From Nitrospirae bacterium GWC2_56_14 (GTDB lineage Bacteria; Nitrospirota; UBA9217): a stretch of DNA of 19,822 bases. The notes beneath the pieces were generated by a model that was not told the DNA's origin, did not search any database, and saw nothing but the letters and a program-made list of their open reading frames with translations. Within the stretch, counting starts at the first letter, position 1. The number at the start of each line of letters is the position of its first letter. Below are positions 8,701-17,396 of this stretch, piece by piece. The position numbers were made by a program, and so were the translations under genes. The stretch lies in NCBI GenBank assembly GCA_001803705.1, contig MHDY01000137.1:1-19822 (forward strand), in the 5' to 3' direction.

Positions 8701-11700
8701 CATGGGCACCATTGCGGCAGCGACCCTGTTCAACGGTGTGGAGAACAGCTTCGACGAATCGACGGCTATCGCGGTAAACGGGCTCAATGAAGTGTTCGTG
8801 GCGGGGTACACTGAAAATAGTGATGGGGATGCCGACGTTCTCGTGTATAAAATCGCGCCCGACACCTCCGTCCCATCCCCCCCGTACAGGATAACGACCG
8901 CCCCCGGCTATTCGACGGTGGCACTCGCATGGACGGCCCCGACGGGAAGCAGGGACGGCTTTCGCGTCGAACGCAAGGTCGGCGCCTGCGCGTCGGATAG
9001 TACTTGGGAATCGCTGGCAGCACTCGGCGCGTCGCAATTCACCTTCACCGATACCGGCCTGAACAGTGCCGCCACCTACTGTTACCGCGTACAGACTTTC
9101 CTCAGCGGCGGCAAGGTTTCCCGGTGGGCACTGAAGCAGGCAACGACGCTCAGCCCGCCTGCCCCCGGCACCATCTCTGCCTCGGCACCCTCTACCACCA
9201 GGATCAACGTCACCTGGAGCGACACCACGACCGGTGAAACGGGCTTCAAGATAGAGCGATGCAGCGGAGACGGATGTACGGATTTCGCCACTGTGGGAAC
9301 AACGGGCTCCAACACCACCAGCTATACCGATAACGCCGTCTGCGGAGGAATAACCTACAGGTATCGAGTGCTCGCCTACGGCACCGGGTGGGAATCTCCT
9401 CCGGCAACGACTTCCGGCACAGTCACCACCCCTTCGCCGGCAGCTCCGGTACTGACCGCGACCCGGGTCTCCGAAGCCGCGATACGACTTACCTGGACAG
9501 ATCCGAACAATGACGAAACGGGCTACGTCATCGAACGTTGCATCGGTGACGGCTGCACCGGCCTGGCACAGCTTGCCACCCTCGGAGCGGGGGTTACCCT
9601 TTTCAACGACACCGGCCTCAGCGCCAATACTACGTACCTGTACCGGGTGAAGGGATACAAAACCGCAAGCTGCACCTGGGAGACCGCAAGCGGCACTGCT
9701 TCGGCCACCACCACCCTCAACCCGCCGAACGGCCTCACCGCAACCGCTGCCAGCACCACCTCGGTCAACCTCTCCTGGACCGACAACACTGCCACCGAAA
9801 CCGGCTTCTCCATAGAAAAATGCGTCGGCGACGGCTGCGTCATCTTCAATGCAGCAGGCAGCGTCGGAGCCAACGTCACGAGCTATTCCGACACCTCGGC
9901 ATGCTCCGGAGAGAATGCCACGTACAAGGTCAAGGCGACCAGAGCGGCTGTAACGCTCTCCAACAGCGGCGGCAGTTGCTGGACGAAACGGACGCCCATT
10001 TCAATCGCCAATTTTCAACCCAACTTCCAGACAAAGGTCACCATTCCCTTCGACAGTGAGATGCAAACGTCTTTTGCCGATATCAGGTTCGTGGATACAA
10101 CGGCAAACCTGGAAGTCCCCTACTGGATCGAAAGCAAGACCGACGGCGCCTCGGTCACGGTCTGGATCAAGACCGGGATGAACAATTCCATCTCCCTGTA
10201 CTTCGGCAATGCAAACGCCACCAGTTCCAGCAACGGAACGCAGGTGTTCGACTTCTTCGACGAGTTCAACGGAGCTACGCTCGATACCGCAAAATGGGGC
10301 GCCACCGGCGCCTACAGCCTGAGCGGCGGGGCTCTCAGGGTCGATACCGGTTCGGTTTTCTCGAACGCCACTATCGCAGCATCGCCGCAGAATCGTGTCT
10401 TCGAAATGAAGAGTCAGTGGCTCACCGGCGCCTCCTCCTACGCGGGACTCAGCATCGCGAATGCCCAGTCGACCCAGGGAAGCAACAGCGGCTCCAACGC
10501 CCTTGCCTACTTTCTGACCGACGGCGGCACGACCGCAAATCTCCTCCCCTTCGGCGCCACCGGCACTGCCGCTTCGTACAACATCGCCAGCGGCACGCTT
10601 ACCTCCACCGTTGCCACGTCAGGATCTCTCTACAACCCGTTCCTCTACCACGGGCAGTACACGCGGAAGCCTGCCTCGGGCGTATGGTCGCCCCCCGGAG
10701 GAGGCAACATTACCAGGATCAGAATCGCCAACGAGTCGGAATCGGGGTACGACTATTACCATGTCTACAATGCCTCCGGCACTCTCCTTTGGAGGGGGGC
10801 TGGTAGCGCGAATACATGGCTCGATATCGCGCCTACCACCGGTATTTACACCGTCTTCTCCACCGACGGCAGCGTTCAGCGGGGCGTGGGCGGCGACGTT
10901 CCGGAAGTGATTGTGGACGGCATCACCGCCGTCAATGCATTAAACAACTACCGTATTGTCGGCTTCGAGTTCCGGGAAGCGACGCAGACAAGCTACTTCG
11001 TCAAGGAACTCAATTACACCGACGTCCTCCGGAAAACCTATTCGGGCACCTGGAACAGCGCGCCGTATCTCTGGCTCGGGTATTACTCGGGAGCCGCGGC
11101 AGGCTCCACCAACGGCGACGACATGCTGACCGACTGGGTACGCGTGCGAAAATACGCGGCCACCGAGCCGACCGCCACCTTCGGCGGTAAGGAAACATCG
11201 GCGTGCTTCACCTTCGGTTCGCCGTGGGAGGGTGCATACTCCAACACCGCTTCGGCGACCACGTCGCAGCCGACGACTCCTCTCCTGACGGCAACGCGGG
11301 TTTCCGAAGGGCAGATCACCCTTTCCTGGACCGACGCTAACACCGACCGGAGCGGATTCAGCATTGAGAGGTGTGCAGGTGTAGGGTGCTCCGACTTCGC
11401 TCCTCTGGGGGGGAACCTCGTGGCTGGCACTACCTCCTTCAGCGACACCGGCCTCACCCCGAATACCAGCTACAGCTATCGCGTCACCGTCTTCAAGACA
11501 GCCAGCTGCGGCTGGACCAGAACTAGTCTTCCGGCAACGACCGTGACGACGCTGTATGAGCCGAACAATATCGGCGCAACCGCCAACAGCACCACCCAGA
11601 TCACCGTCACCTGGACTGACCGTACCCTGACGGAAAGCGGGTTCAAGATCGAGCGCTGCCAGGGAACCGGCTGTTCCAATTTCGCAGTGGCCGGAACGGC

Positions 11701-14700
11701 CGCCGCCAATGCGACCTCCTGGATCGACACCGGCGTGACCGAAGGGACGATATACCGCTACCAGGTGCGGGCCACCAGCACGCTACCCCCGTGGGACAGC
11801 AGTCCGAGCACCGTCATAGAGCGACCCACGCCGGCTGCCTCGGCCCCCGTTCTCACGTCTGCGACCCGTGCTTCCGAAGTGCAGATCAATCTGGTGTGGA
11901 CCGACGGCAACACCGACAGGACCGGCTTCAGGTTGTACCGCTGCGCCGGCGAGTCCTGCTCAAACTTCGCGCAGGTGGGGGGCACGATCACCGCAACCAG
12001 TTACAACGACACCGGCCTCACCCCCAACACCAGTTACACCTACTATGTCGAAACGTTCAAAATGGTAACCACCGAACGATGGGCAAAACAGAGCGGCACC
12101 CGTTCGGCCACCACGACGCTGCTGGAACCGAACAATGTAACGGCCACCGCCAACAGCACGACCCAGATCACCCTTGCCTGGGCCGATCGAACCTCCACCG
12201 AAACCGGCTTCAGGATCGAACGCTGCCAGGGAAGCGACTGCGCGAACTTCGTCGAAATCACTCCTGCGGCCGCTGCCAACGCCGCATCGTTTGCGGATGC
12301 AGGCGTATGCGAAGGCCTCCCCTACCGGTACCAGATCAGGGCCACGAATGGCACCTGGTTCAGCACCTACAGCGCCCCGCCTGTGGGTGCGACGGCACCC
12401 GCGGCGTCGGCTCCGGTGCTGAGCGCGACAACCCCGTCCGAGGTCGAGGTGAAGCTCACCTGGAGCGACCCCAACTCGGACGAGACCGAGTACCGTATCG
12501 AACGGTGCTCCGGGGCGGGGTGCAGCAATTTCACCCTCCTCACGACCAAAGCGGCAAATTCCACAACCCATACCGACACGGGCCTTACCTCCGGCACCAG
12601 CTACACGTACGTGGTGAAGGCCCGCAAGAGCGCGACCTGCTCCTGGGAGAAAGCAAGCAATCCCGTAACCATGACGCCGCAGGTGGCAGGTCCTTCCGGT
12701 CTTGCGGCCACCACCCTCGGCACGACCGGCATAAGCCTCGCCTGGACCAGAACGACCACCAGTGAAACAGGCTTCGAAATCGACCGATGCTCCGGCACCG
12801 GATGCAGCGACTTCGCCACGATCCATACCGTCGCAGCCGGCTCCACCGCATACACCGACACCTCCGTCTGCAACGGCCTAACGTACAGCTATCGTGTGCG
12901 TGCCGTCAACACCATCGCCCCGTGGAACAGCGGGTACAGCAACACCGCCGCCACCATTACCCTCTCAAAAACCAACCTGCTGGCCGATCCGGGTTTCGAA
13001 AATACAACGAGCGGCTGGCCGACTGCCGTTGGAACTGTCAGTGGTACAGGCTTTGATTCGGCCACTGCCTATGATGGGGCCAAGAGCCTGAAACTCGCTG
13101 CAACCGGAGCCACCCTCGGCAGATCCCAGGCTGTGGCGGTGACCCCGGGGCGACAGTATGCCCTTTCAGCTTGGTTCAATACCGCCCTTACGGCGGGCAG
13201 GGCCCAGTGCGACGTCTCCGGGACCGGCCTCGATTCCACAGGCATAGCAGTTGCCTTCAGCGATCAAAACAATAATGCGGGATGGGTCAGCCTCTCCGAA
13301 ACCGTCACCATCCCTGCCGGCACCACCACGGTCAACATCCGCTGCTTCGCCGACGGCGCGCCCCAGGGAACCGCCTCTATCGATGGCGTCGAATTCGCCC
13401 CTGCAACTTTCAACCTTTCCGCCACCAGGGTAAACGAAACGCGGATCGACCTCTCCTGGCTCGACAGCGTCGTCGACGAGACCGGCTACAGAATCGAAAG
13501 ATGCGCCGGCGCCGACTGCGTCAACTTCAGCCAGATCAGCACCACCGGTGCCAACGCCACCACCTACAGCAATACCGGCCTCTCCGCCGGCACCCTCTAT
13601 CGGTATCGCGCTGCCGGTTACAAGTCGGCATCCTGCTCGTGGGACGGTTCATACAGCATCATCGCCGAGGCAACGACGACCATCGCCGCACCGACGGGCG
13701 TTTCGGCAACACCGGCGAATACAACCTCCGTCAACGTCTCATGGACCGATAATACGGTTTCCGAGTCCGGCTTCCGCGTCCGGCGGTGCGAAGGAGCCGG
13801 TTTCACAACCTGCGCCGAGGCGGGAACCACCGGCGCCGGTATCACAACATACGCCGATACCACCGCAACGAGCGGCACCGCCTACCAGTACAGCGTCCAG
13901 GCCTTCGGTTCCACCGGCTGGACATCAGCCTTCAGCGTGGCTGCCTCCGCAACAACCCCGGCGCCGGCGGCGCCGGCCGTTACCGCGACCGCCGTCTCGG
14001 AAAGCAGGATCAACCTGTCGTGGACCGACTTGAACAATGACGAAAGCGGCTTCAAGGTTGAACGCTGCACCGGCGCCGGCTGTACGAACTTCGCCCAGAT
14101 CGGCACCAACCTCGCCGCAAACACGACAACCTACAGTGACACGACCGGAATCAGTTCCGGGACCACTTATACATACCGCGTTTCCGCCTTTAAAACGGGA
14201 ACGAATGGATGGACAGCGACGAGCACTGCTGTCGCCGCTACGACCGTCCCGCCGGCACCCACCTCCCTTGGAGCCACGGTGAACAACACGACACAGGTAA
14301 CGCTCACCTGGACCAACAGGACCACCAGCGAAACCGGCATCATCGTCGAGCGCTGCCAGGGGACCGCCTGTACCGATTTCCTCCCCATCTTCACGGCAGC
14401 AAAAAGTGCAGTGAGCTACATCGACACGTCGATCTGCACCAACCAGCCGTACCGCTACCGCGTCCAGGCCGTCAACACCAGCGTGCCGTGGAGCACCGAG
14501 TACAGTAGTATCGTCTCGGCCACGACCAACCTCCCCTCCGCGCCGACCGCCCTCACCGTGAGCCGCATCGACGAAACGAAGCTGAACCTTTCGTGGACCG
14601 ATAACACCTCCGACGAAACGGGGTTCAGGATCGAGCGATGTACCGGAACCGGATGTACGACCTTCGCCGAGATCGGCACCGTCTCCGCGAATGTGAAAAC

Positions 14701-17371
14701 CTACAGTGACACCGGCCTCTCGGGCTCCCTCACCTACCGCTACCGGGTCCGCGCATATAAGACGCCGGCAGGCGGTTGCGCCTGGGACAGCGGTTATACC
14801 GCCATTGCCGTCGGCATCACCACCGTCACCGCACCGAGCGGGCTCGCTGCAACGGCATCGAACTCGCAACAGATAAACCTGTCGTGGACCAACAACACGG
14901 TTTCCGAAACGGGCTACAGGATCGAGCGGTGCACCGGTTCGTCATGCACCACCTTCCTCGAAATCGCCACCGTCACCGGCAAGGCGACGACTTGGTCCGA
15001 CACGACAGTAGCCCACAACACCACGTACCGTTACCAGATCAGGGCCATGAACGGCACCGTGCCGTGGAATTCCGGCTACAGCAACATCGCCACGGCCACG
15101 ACTCCTGCCCAGGCAGCACCGACTGGCCTGGCAGCAAGCGCCATAGCGACCAGAGCAACCCTCACCTGGACCGACAGGACCTCCGATGAAACCGGCTTCA
15201 AGATCGAGCGATGCCAGGGTGCAGGGTGCTCGGCCTTCGCCGAAATCGGGCAGGTCGGCGCCAATGTCACCACCTATGCCGACAGCACGGTCTGCAGCGG
15301 CACGTCGTACACCTACCAAGTACGCGCAACGAGAAACAGTACTCCCACCTATGATACCCCCTACAGCACTCCGGCAACCGGCACCCCGACCGCCGTTGCC
15401 GCCGTCTTGACCGCGACTCGTTCGTCGGAGGCGCAGATCAATCTTACCTGGACCAACCCGACCACCGATGAAGACGGGTACCGGCTGGAACGATGCTCCG
15501 GCTCCGGGTGCAGCAACTTCGTGCAGATCGCAAGCTTTGCCGCCAACGCCGTCAGTTACTCCGACAGCAGTCTGCTGCCCAACTATACCTATACGTACCG
15601 CGTGAACGGCTTCAATACCACCGCAGCGTGCGGCTGGCAGACGACTAGTGGATCCGCCAGCGCCACCACGACCACCGTTGCCCCGACTGGTCTCACTGCA
15701 ACAGCAAGCGGAAGAAGCCAGATCAATCTTGCCTGGACCGATACCAGCGCCACTGAAACCGGGTTCAAGATTGAACGTTGCACCGGCACCGGTTGTACCA
15801 ATTTCATCGAAATCGCCGTCACCTCCGGCAGCGGGACCACCTGGTCCGACATGAATCTGCCGAGCAGCACCACCTACCGCTATCGGGTACGTGCGACCAA
15901 GATAACACCTTACGCCTGGGATTCGGAATACACCACGGTGGTCTCAGCCACCACCGCATCCGTGCCGGTGGCACCCACGGCACTCTCTGCCCAAGCCACC
16001 TCCTCCAGCCAGATCAATCTCACGTGGAGCGATGTGGCAAGCGATGCGACCGGATACCGAATCGAAAGCTGTTCCGGAACCAACTGCTCTTCCTTCTCCG
16101 AGATAACCGCCGTAACGCTATCACCTAAAAGCTTCAGCCATACCGGTCTCACTCCGGACACTACCTACTGCTACCGACTGCGCAGCTATAAAACCGGCAC
16201 CGGCAGTTGGACCAGTGCCTACAGCAACACGGCCTGTTCCAGCACCGCCATCGATTCCCCCACCTCGCTGGCCGCTGCCGCTCTCAATTCGAAGACGGTA
16301 AAACTCATGTGGAACGATACCTCCGCCGATGTATCGGGGTTCAACATCGAAGGACAGATCTGGAACGGCCAGTGGGTGGTCATCACCAGCCTTGGCCCGA
16401 ATGTCACATCCTATGCCGACACCTCGTTGATCGAATCCGGCAAAACGTACAGCTATCGCATCAGGTCCTTCAAAGGGGCTCAGCTTTCGACGTACAGCAA
16501 TACGGTGACGGTCAAGACGCCAGCCTATGCACCCGGTGATGCGCCGTGTCTTGTTCAAGACCCGAATGCACCGTCCATCACCTCGAATCCGGTGACCACT
16601 GCCACTGAAGGCTCTCTTTACACGTATCAGGTCACCGCTACCGCACAGGGCAACAGGACCGTCAGCTATTCATTGCCCGGCAGGCCCTCCGGCATGTCAA
16701 TTTCACCTGCCGGCCTTATCAGCTGGACTCCCGCCTTCAACCAGTCGGGCAGCCAGTATGTCACGGTACGGGTAGCGGATTCCGGCAACTACAGCGCTGA
16801 ACAGAATTTCATGATCACCGTAACCAATCATAATGGTGCTCCCGCGATCACGTCCACCGCCGTCACCACCGCCCGTGAGCTTCACCCGTACAGCTACCAG
16901 GTGATTGCCAGCGATCCGGAGGGGGACCCACTTACCTTTGTCCTCACCACTGCCCCGGCAGGGATGACAATCTCCTCTGGTGGACTGATCAGCTGGAATC
17001 CCGCCACCTTGCAGTATGGTGACAATCCAGTCGTTGTGCAGGTGAGCGACGGCACCTTGGCGACTACCCAGAGCTTCTCCCTCAACGTGGCATACAACAC
17101 GGCGCCGGCGATAACCTCCATAGCCCCGGCCACCGGGGTCGAAGGAACGGCATGGACCCATCAGGTAGTAGCTTCCGATCCTGATGGTGACACTCTCATG
17201 TATACTCTTAACTCGGCGCCTGCCGGAATGGCAATTTCCACCTCCGGCCTCGTCAAATGGACCCCCACCGTCACCCAGGTTGGCAGCAGTACTATTACCG
17301 TTCAAGTGAGTGATGGCATTGCCAGTACCGTGCAGACATTTCCAGTCACAATCACCGGCGCATCCCAGTAA
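5798..17371 (+). CDS. Giant exported modular protein: beta-propeller repeats, 22 FN3 domains, DUF2341, CBM-like and Ig-like domains
   Basis: A 3857-residue protein. The start at 5798 is chosen because GGAGG (5786-5790) lies 7 nt upstream; in-frame ATGs at 5714, 5747 and 5765 are alternatives (5765 has GGGGGA at 5753-5758). An n-region of about 23 residues leads to a signal peptide ending PAFGA. Order of parts: eight-repeat SBBP-like propeller (about residues 48-471), FN3 (472-566), second eight-repeat propeller (567-1023), FN3 2-5, with a DUF2341/lectin-like insertion inside FN3 5 (about 1394-1800), FN3 6-11, CBM-4/9-like module (about 2393-2537), FN3 12-22, then three Ig-like domains at the C-terminus. 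No membrane segment, sorting signal or catalytic motif is visible. The architecture suggests a long, disulfide-stiffened surface or matrix protein that binds sugars or partner proteins. Placement right after the cytochrome gene suggests a joint extracellular role; this is inference. Confidence 0.9.
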   Translation: MEHKDMREVTASGGKCWLQRVRLLLSAGMLLLASAMAFPAFGAGGDVVWHYGDSLAGRQDARASVVDSQGNTIITGAQNLAGGIDDDYFTAKIKADGSGVAWRAVYDKAGGTDQATTVVIDHDDNVIVTGLVWNGLNNDIHTVKYDGLTGAVLWQHTFNGAAKGNDVGTSLAVDTLNNIYVGGYSQDADGNNTYLILKYTPTGPNPDGTPAWRIVADGGAMGINRVNSITAGNGGVAVTGQTWGGSSFDCLTIKYDYSGAKLWEQRHSGGAGNSCIGKIVRIDPAGNVVLTGSSGNGTDLDIYTAKYSGATGNLVWERTYNGAFDDEPNGMMIGPNGNVYVTGYTWTLTAQNDFYTAKYDGATGALVWDKLFNSTNGNDDITAATGIVIDPAGDVFVTGYTITGKNYDIQTVKYKKDNGNQLWQKAFDGPALKNDRPVGIGLSPTGEVIIAGWTDTAANDLDYIVLKYDPGLLDPPTNVSALPATNSSINLTWADNSANEEGFAIERCQNAGCTSFTEIATTPAGTTSFTDSGLTANTYYTYRMRAFSGASGYSRYSNTATSLTVVVNFVPPVWKYTYDGTAHNDDYANAIAVGPDNHPVVAGQTNDYPEGYSSGITSFDYLVQKLNRADMSVTWSSTYNDPTDSDDIATCVAVDSNNSIVVSGYAWLYNGVTRDVNSLYTIRYPLTGDPVGDQYNAPVPAGASDDRGLSVAIASSSDTSNNAAVVGFGKNAAGNDDIYVLKYNPNGTRAWASAPFDGNGGDDFPSSVLIAPDGSIYVTGYSEKTATSNTYHFFTAKYNGATGARIWTDLYSVTESGDNRGSSLVLDDAGDLYVTGSAVTATGTRDIYTMKYSGSAATAQRLWERSLDGIAGGDDTGVGIRFDAVDGAIVVAGTTLSTKAAGLTPAENDYTVARYTTAGDTVWMKTYQRPQNDDTVKSVGMDADGNIYIAGNTSNGLTTDSLTVKIDYMGTIAAATLFNGVENSFDESTAIAVNGLNEVFVAGYTENSDGDADVLVYKIAPDTSVPSPPYRITTAPGYSTVALAWTAPTGSRDGFRVERKVGACASDSTWESLAALGASQFTFTDTGLNSAATYCYRVQTFLSGGKVSRWALKQATTLSPPAPGTISASAPSTTRINVTWSDTTTGETGFKIERCSGDGCTDFATVGTTGSNTTSYTDNAVCGGITYRYRVLAYGTGWESPPATTSGTVTTPSPAAPVLTATRVSEAAIRLTWTDPNNDETGYVIERCIGDGCTGLAQLATLGAGVTLFNDTGLSANTTYLYRVKGYKTASCTWETASGTASATTTLNPPNGLTATAASTTSVNLSWTDNTATETGFSIEKCVGDGCVIFNAAGSVGANVTSYSDTSACSGENATYKVKATRAAVTLSNSGGSCWTKRTPISIANFQPNFQTKVTIPFDSEMQTSFADIRFVDTTANLEVPYWIESKTDGASVTVWIKTGMNNSISLYFGNANATSSSNGTQVFDFFDEFNGATLDTAKWGATGAYSLSGGALRVDTGSVFSNATIAASPQNRVFEMKSQWLTGASSYAGLSIANAQSTQGSNSGSNALAYFLTDGGTTANLLPFGATGTAASYNIASGTLTSTVATSGSLYNPFLYHGQYTRKPASGVWSPPGGGNITRIRIANESESGYDYYHVYNASGTLLWRGAGSANTWLDIAPTTGIYTVFSTDGSVQRGVGGDVPEVIVDGITAVNALNNYRIVGFEFREATQTSYFVKELNYTDVLRKTYSGTWNSAPYLWLGYYSGAAAGSTNGDDMLTDWVRVRKYAATEPTATFGGKETSACFTFGSPWEGAYSNTASATTSQPTTPLLTATRVSEGQITLSWTDANTDRSGFSIERCAGVGCSDFAPLGGNLVAGTTSFSDTGLTPNTSYSYRVTVFKTASCGWTRTSLPATTVTTLYEPNNIGATANSTTQITVTWTDRTLTESGFKIERCQGTGCSNFAVAGTAAANATSWIDTGVTEGTIYRYQVRATSTLPPWDSSPSTVIERPTPAASAPVLTSATRASEVQINLVWTDGNTDRTGFRLYRCAGESCSNFAQVGGTITATSYNDTGLTPNTSYTYYVETFKMVTTERWAKQSGTRSATTTLLEPNNVTATANSTTQITLAWADRTSTETGFRIERCQGSDCANFVEITPAAAANAASFADAGVCEGLPYRYQIRATNGTWFSTYSAPPVGATAPAASAPVLSATTPSEVEVKLTWSDPNSDETEYRIERCSGAGCSNFTLLTTKAANSTTHTDTGLTSGTSYTYVVKARKSATCSWEKASNPVTMTPQVAGPSGLAATTLGTTGISLAWTRTTTSETGFEIDRCSGTGCSDFATIHTVAAGSTAYTDTSVCNGLTYSYRVRAVNTIAPWNSGYSNTAATITLSKTNLLADPGFENTTSGWPTAVGTVSGTGFDSATAYDGAKSLKLAATGATLGRSQAVAVTPGRQYALSAWFNTALTAGRAQCDVSGTGLDSTGIAVAFSDQNNNAGWVSLSETVTIPAGTTTVNIRCFADGAPQGTASIDGVEFAPATFNLSATRVNETRIDLSWLDSVVDETGYRIERCAGADCVNFSQISTTGANATTYSNTGLSAGTLYRYRAAGYKSASCSWDGSYSIIAEATTTIAAPTGVSATPANTTSVNVSWTDNTVSESGFRVRRCEGAGFTTCAEAGTTGAGITTYADTTATSGTAYQYSVQAFGSTGWTSAFSVAASATTPAPAAPAVTATAVSESRINLSWTDLNNDESGFKVERCTGAGCTNFAQIGTNLAANTTTYSDTTGISSGTTYTYRVSAFKTGTNGWTATSTAVAATTVPPAPTSLGATVNNTTQVTLTWTNRTTSETGIIVERCQGTACTDFLPIFTAAKSAVSYIDTSICTNQPYRYRVQAVNTSVPWSTEYSSIVSATTNLPSAPTALTVSRIDETKLNLSWTDNTSDETGFRIERCTGTGCTTFAEIGTVSANVKTYSDTGLSGSLTYRYRVRAYKTPAGGCAWDSGYTAIAVGITTVTAPSGLAATASNSQQINLSWTNNTVSETGYRIERCTGSSCTTFLEIATVTGKATTWSDTTVAHNTTYRYQIRAMNGTVPWNSGYSNIATATTPAQAAPTGLAASAIATRATLTWTDRTSDETGFKIERCQGAGCSAFAEIGQVGANVTTYADSTVCSGTSYTYQVRATRNSTPTYDTPYSTPATGTPTAVAAVLTATRSSEAQINLTWTNPTTDEDGYRLERCSGSGCSNFVQIASFAANAVSYSDSSLLPNYTYTYRVNGFNTTAACGWQTTSGSASATTTTVAPTGLTATASGRSQINLAWTDTSATETGFKIERCTGTGCTNFIEIAVTSGSGTTWSDMNLPSSTTYRYRVRATKITPYAWDSEYTTVVSATTASVPVAPTALSAQATSSSQINLTWSDVASDATGYRIESCSGTNCSSFSEITAVTLSPKSFSHTGLTPDTTYCYRLRSYKTGTGSWTSAYSNTACSSTAIDSPTSLAAAALNSKTVKLMWNDTSADVSGFNIEGQIWNGQWVVITSLGPNVTSYADTSLIESGKTYSYRIRSFKGAQLSTYSNTVTVKTPAYAPGDAPCLVQDPNAPSITSNPVTTATEGSLYTYQVTATAQGNRTVSYSLPGRPSGMSISPAGLISWTPAFNQSGSQYVTVRVADSGNYSAEQNFMITVTNHNGAPAITSTAVTTARELHPYSYQVIASDPEGDPLTFVLTTAPAGMTISSGGLISWNPATLQYGDNPVVVQVSDGTLATTQSFSLNVAYNTAPAITSIAPATGVEGTAWTHQVVASDPDGDTLMYTLNSAPAGMAISTSGLVKWTPTVTQVGSSTITVQVSDGIASTVQTFPVTITGASQ
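5939..7209 (+). repeat. First beta-propeller segment (eight SBBP-like repeats) of the giant protein
   Basis: Eight repeats of about 50-60 residues share the core 'D-x-x-G-N-V-x-V-T-G-Y', then 'D-x-x-T-x-K-Y-x-x-x-T-G-x-x-x-W'. Examples are NTIITG, NVIVTG, NIYVGG, GVAVTG, NVVLTG, NVYVTG, DVFVTG and EVIIAG. This fits the SBBP-type beta-propeller family. Propellers of this kind commonly mediate protein or ligand binding. Confidence 0.75.
7495..8866 (+). repeat. Second beta-propeller segment (eight SBBP-like repeats)
   Basis: Another eight repeats of the same type: HPVVAG, SIVVSG, AAVVG, SIYVTG, DLYVTG, AIVVAG, NIYIAG and EVFVAG, each followed by an Asp-rich stretch and a 'KY' or 'RY' strand. 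Blades are more divergent and variable in length than in the first segment. A single FN3 domain (7210-7494) separates the two propellers. Confidence 0.7.
9977..11200 (+). other. DUF2341 plus lectin-like insertion inside an FN3 domain
   Basis: About 405 residues begin with SCWTKRTPISIANF and continue with DIRFVD, PYWIES, VWIKT, LYFGNANA and FDFFDEFNG, a clear DUF2341 pattern, usually found in secreted proteins next to concanavalin-like domains. The following region up to TATFGGKE is consistent with a ConA/LamG-like beta-sandwich that may bind sugars. The FN3 fold is split: strands up to YKVKATRA lie before it and the final strand, WEGAYSNTASATT, lies after it. Confidence 0.7.
12974..13411 (+). 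other. CBM-4/9-like carbohydrate-binding module
   Basis: About 145 residues between FN3 11 and FN3 12 start NLLADPGFENTTSGW and contain DGAKSLKL, PGRQYALSAWF, a TTTVNIRCF strand and an IDGVEF end. This is the usual layout of CBM_4_9-type jellyroll modules (N-l-l-x-N-p-x-F-E ... G-x-x-S-l ... Y-x-l-S-a-w ... D-d-V-x). Known members bind polysaccharide; the ligand here cannot be read from sequence. Confidence 0.65.
16555..17368 (+). repeat. Three C-terminal Ig-like (He_PIG / cadherin-like) domains
   Basis: Three tandem units of about 90 residues share 'P-x-I-T-S', 'E-G-x-x-Y-x-Y-Q-V-x-A-x-D-P-x-G-D-x-L', 'P-A-G-M-x-I-S-x-x-G-L-I-x-W-T-P' and 'V-x-V-S-D-G'. They resemble putative Ig domains of large bacterial surface proteins, which often bind calcium at the Asp-rich turns. 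The protein ends directly after the third. Confidence 0.75.
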
Positions 17372-17396
17372 CACAAATGCGGCACGGTCGTTACAG

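Larger units (their letters stand above)
8867..16530 (+). repeat. Tandem FN3 array (domains 2-22) with alternating domain types
   Basis: Twenty-one FN3 domains of about 93-97 residues, recognisable by 'L-x-W-x-D', 'E-T-G-F-x-I-E-R-C', 'Y-x-Y-R-V'. Nearly every domain has the motif ERCxGxGC, two cysteines four residues apart. From domain 4 onward two subtypes alternate. Type A begins like PVLTATRVSE and often ends KTASCxW; type B begins like TGLTATASTT and often has DTSVCxGxxYRYxVRA and PWxSxYS. Two blocks of non-FN3 sequence interrupt the array, at about 9977-11200 and 12974-13411. The last domain (22) has lost the cysteine motif. Confidence 0.85.

Noticed and set aside
8096..14869. Long minus-strand frames of about 290-315 codons (8096-9037, 11960-12826, 13925-14869)
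   Set aside because: They are reverse readings of the repetitive propeller and FN3 coding region; their own repetitiveness mirrors the plus-strand repeats.
8867..16530. CRISPR or other short direct-repeat array
   Set aside because: The periodic signal is coding repetition of FN3 domains with imperfect units of about 285 nt, not short identical repeats with spacers.
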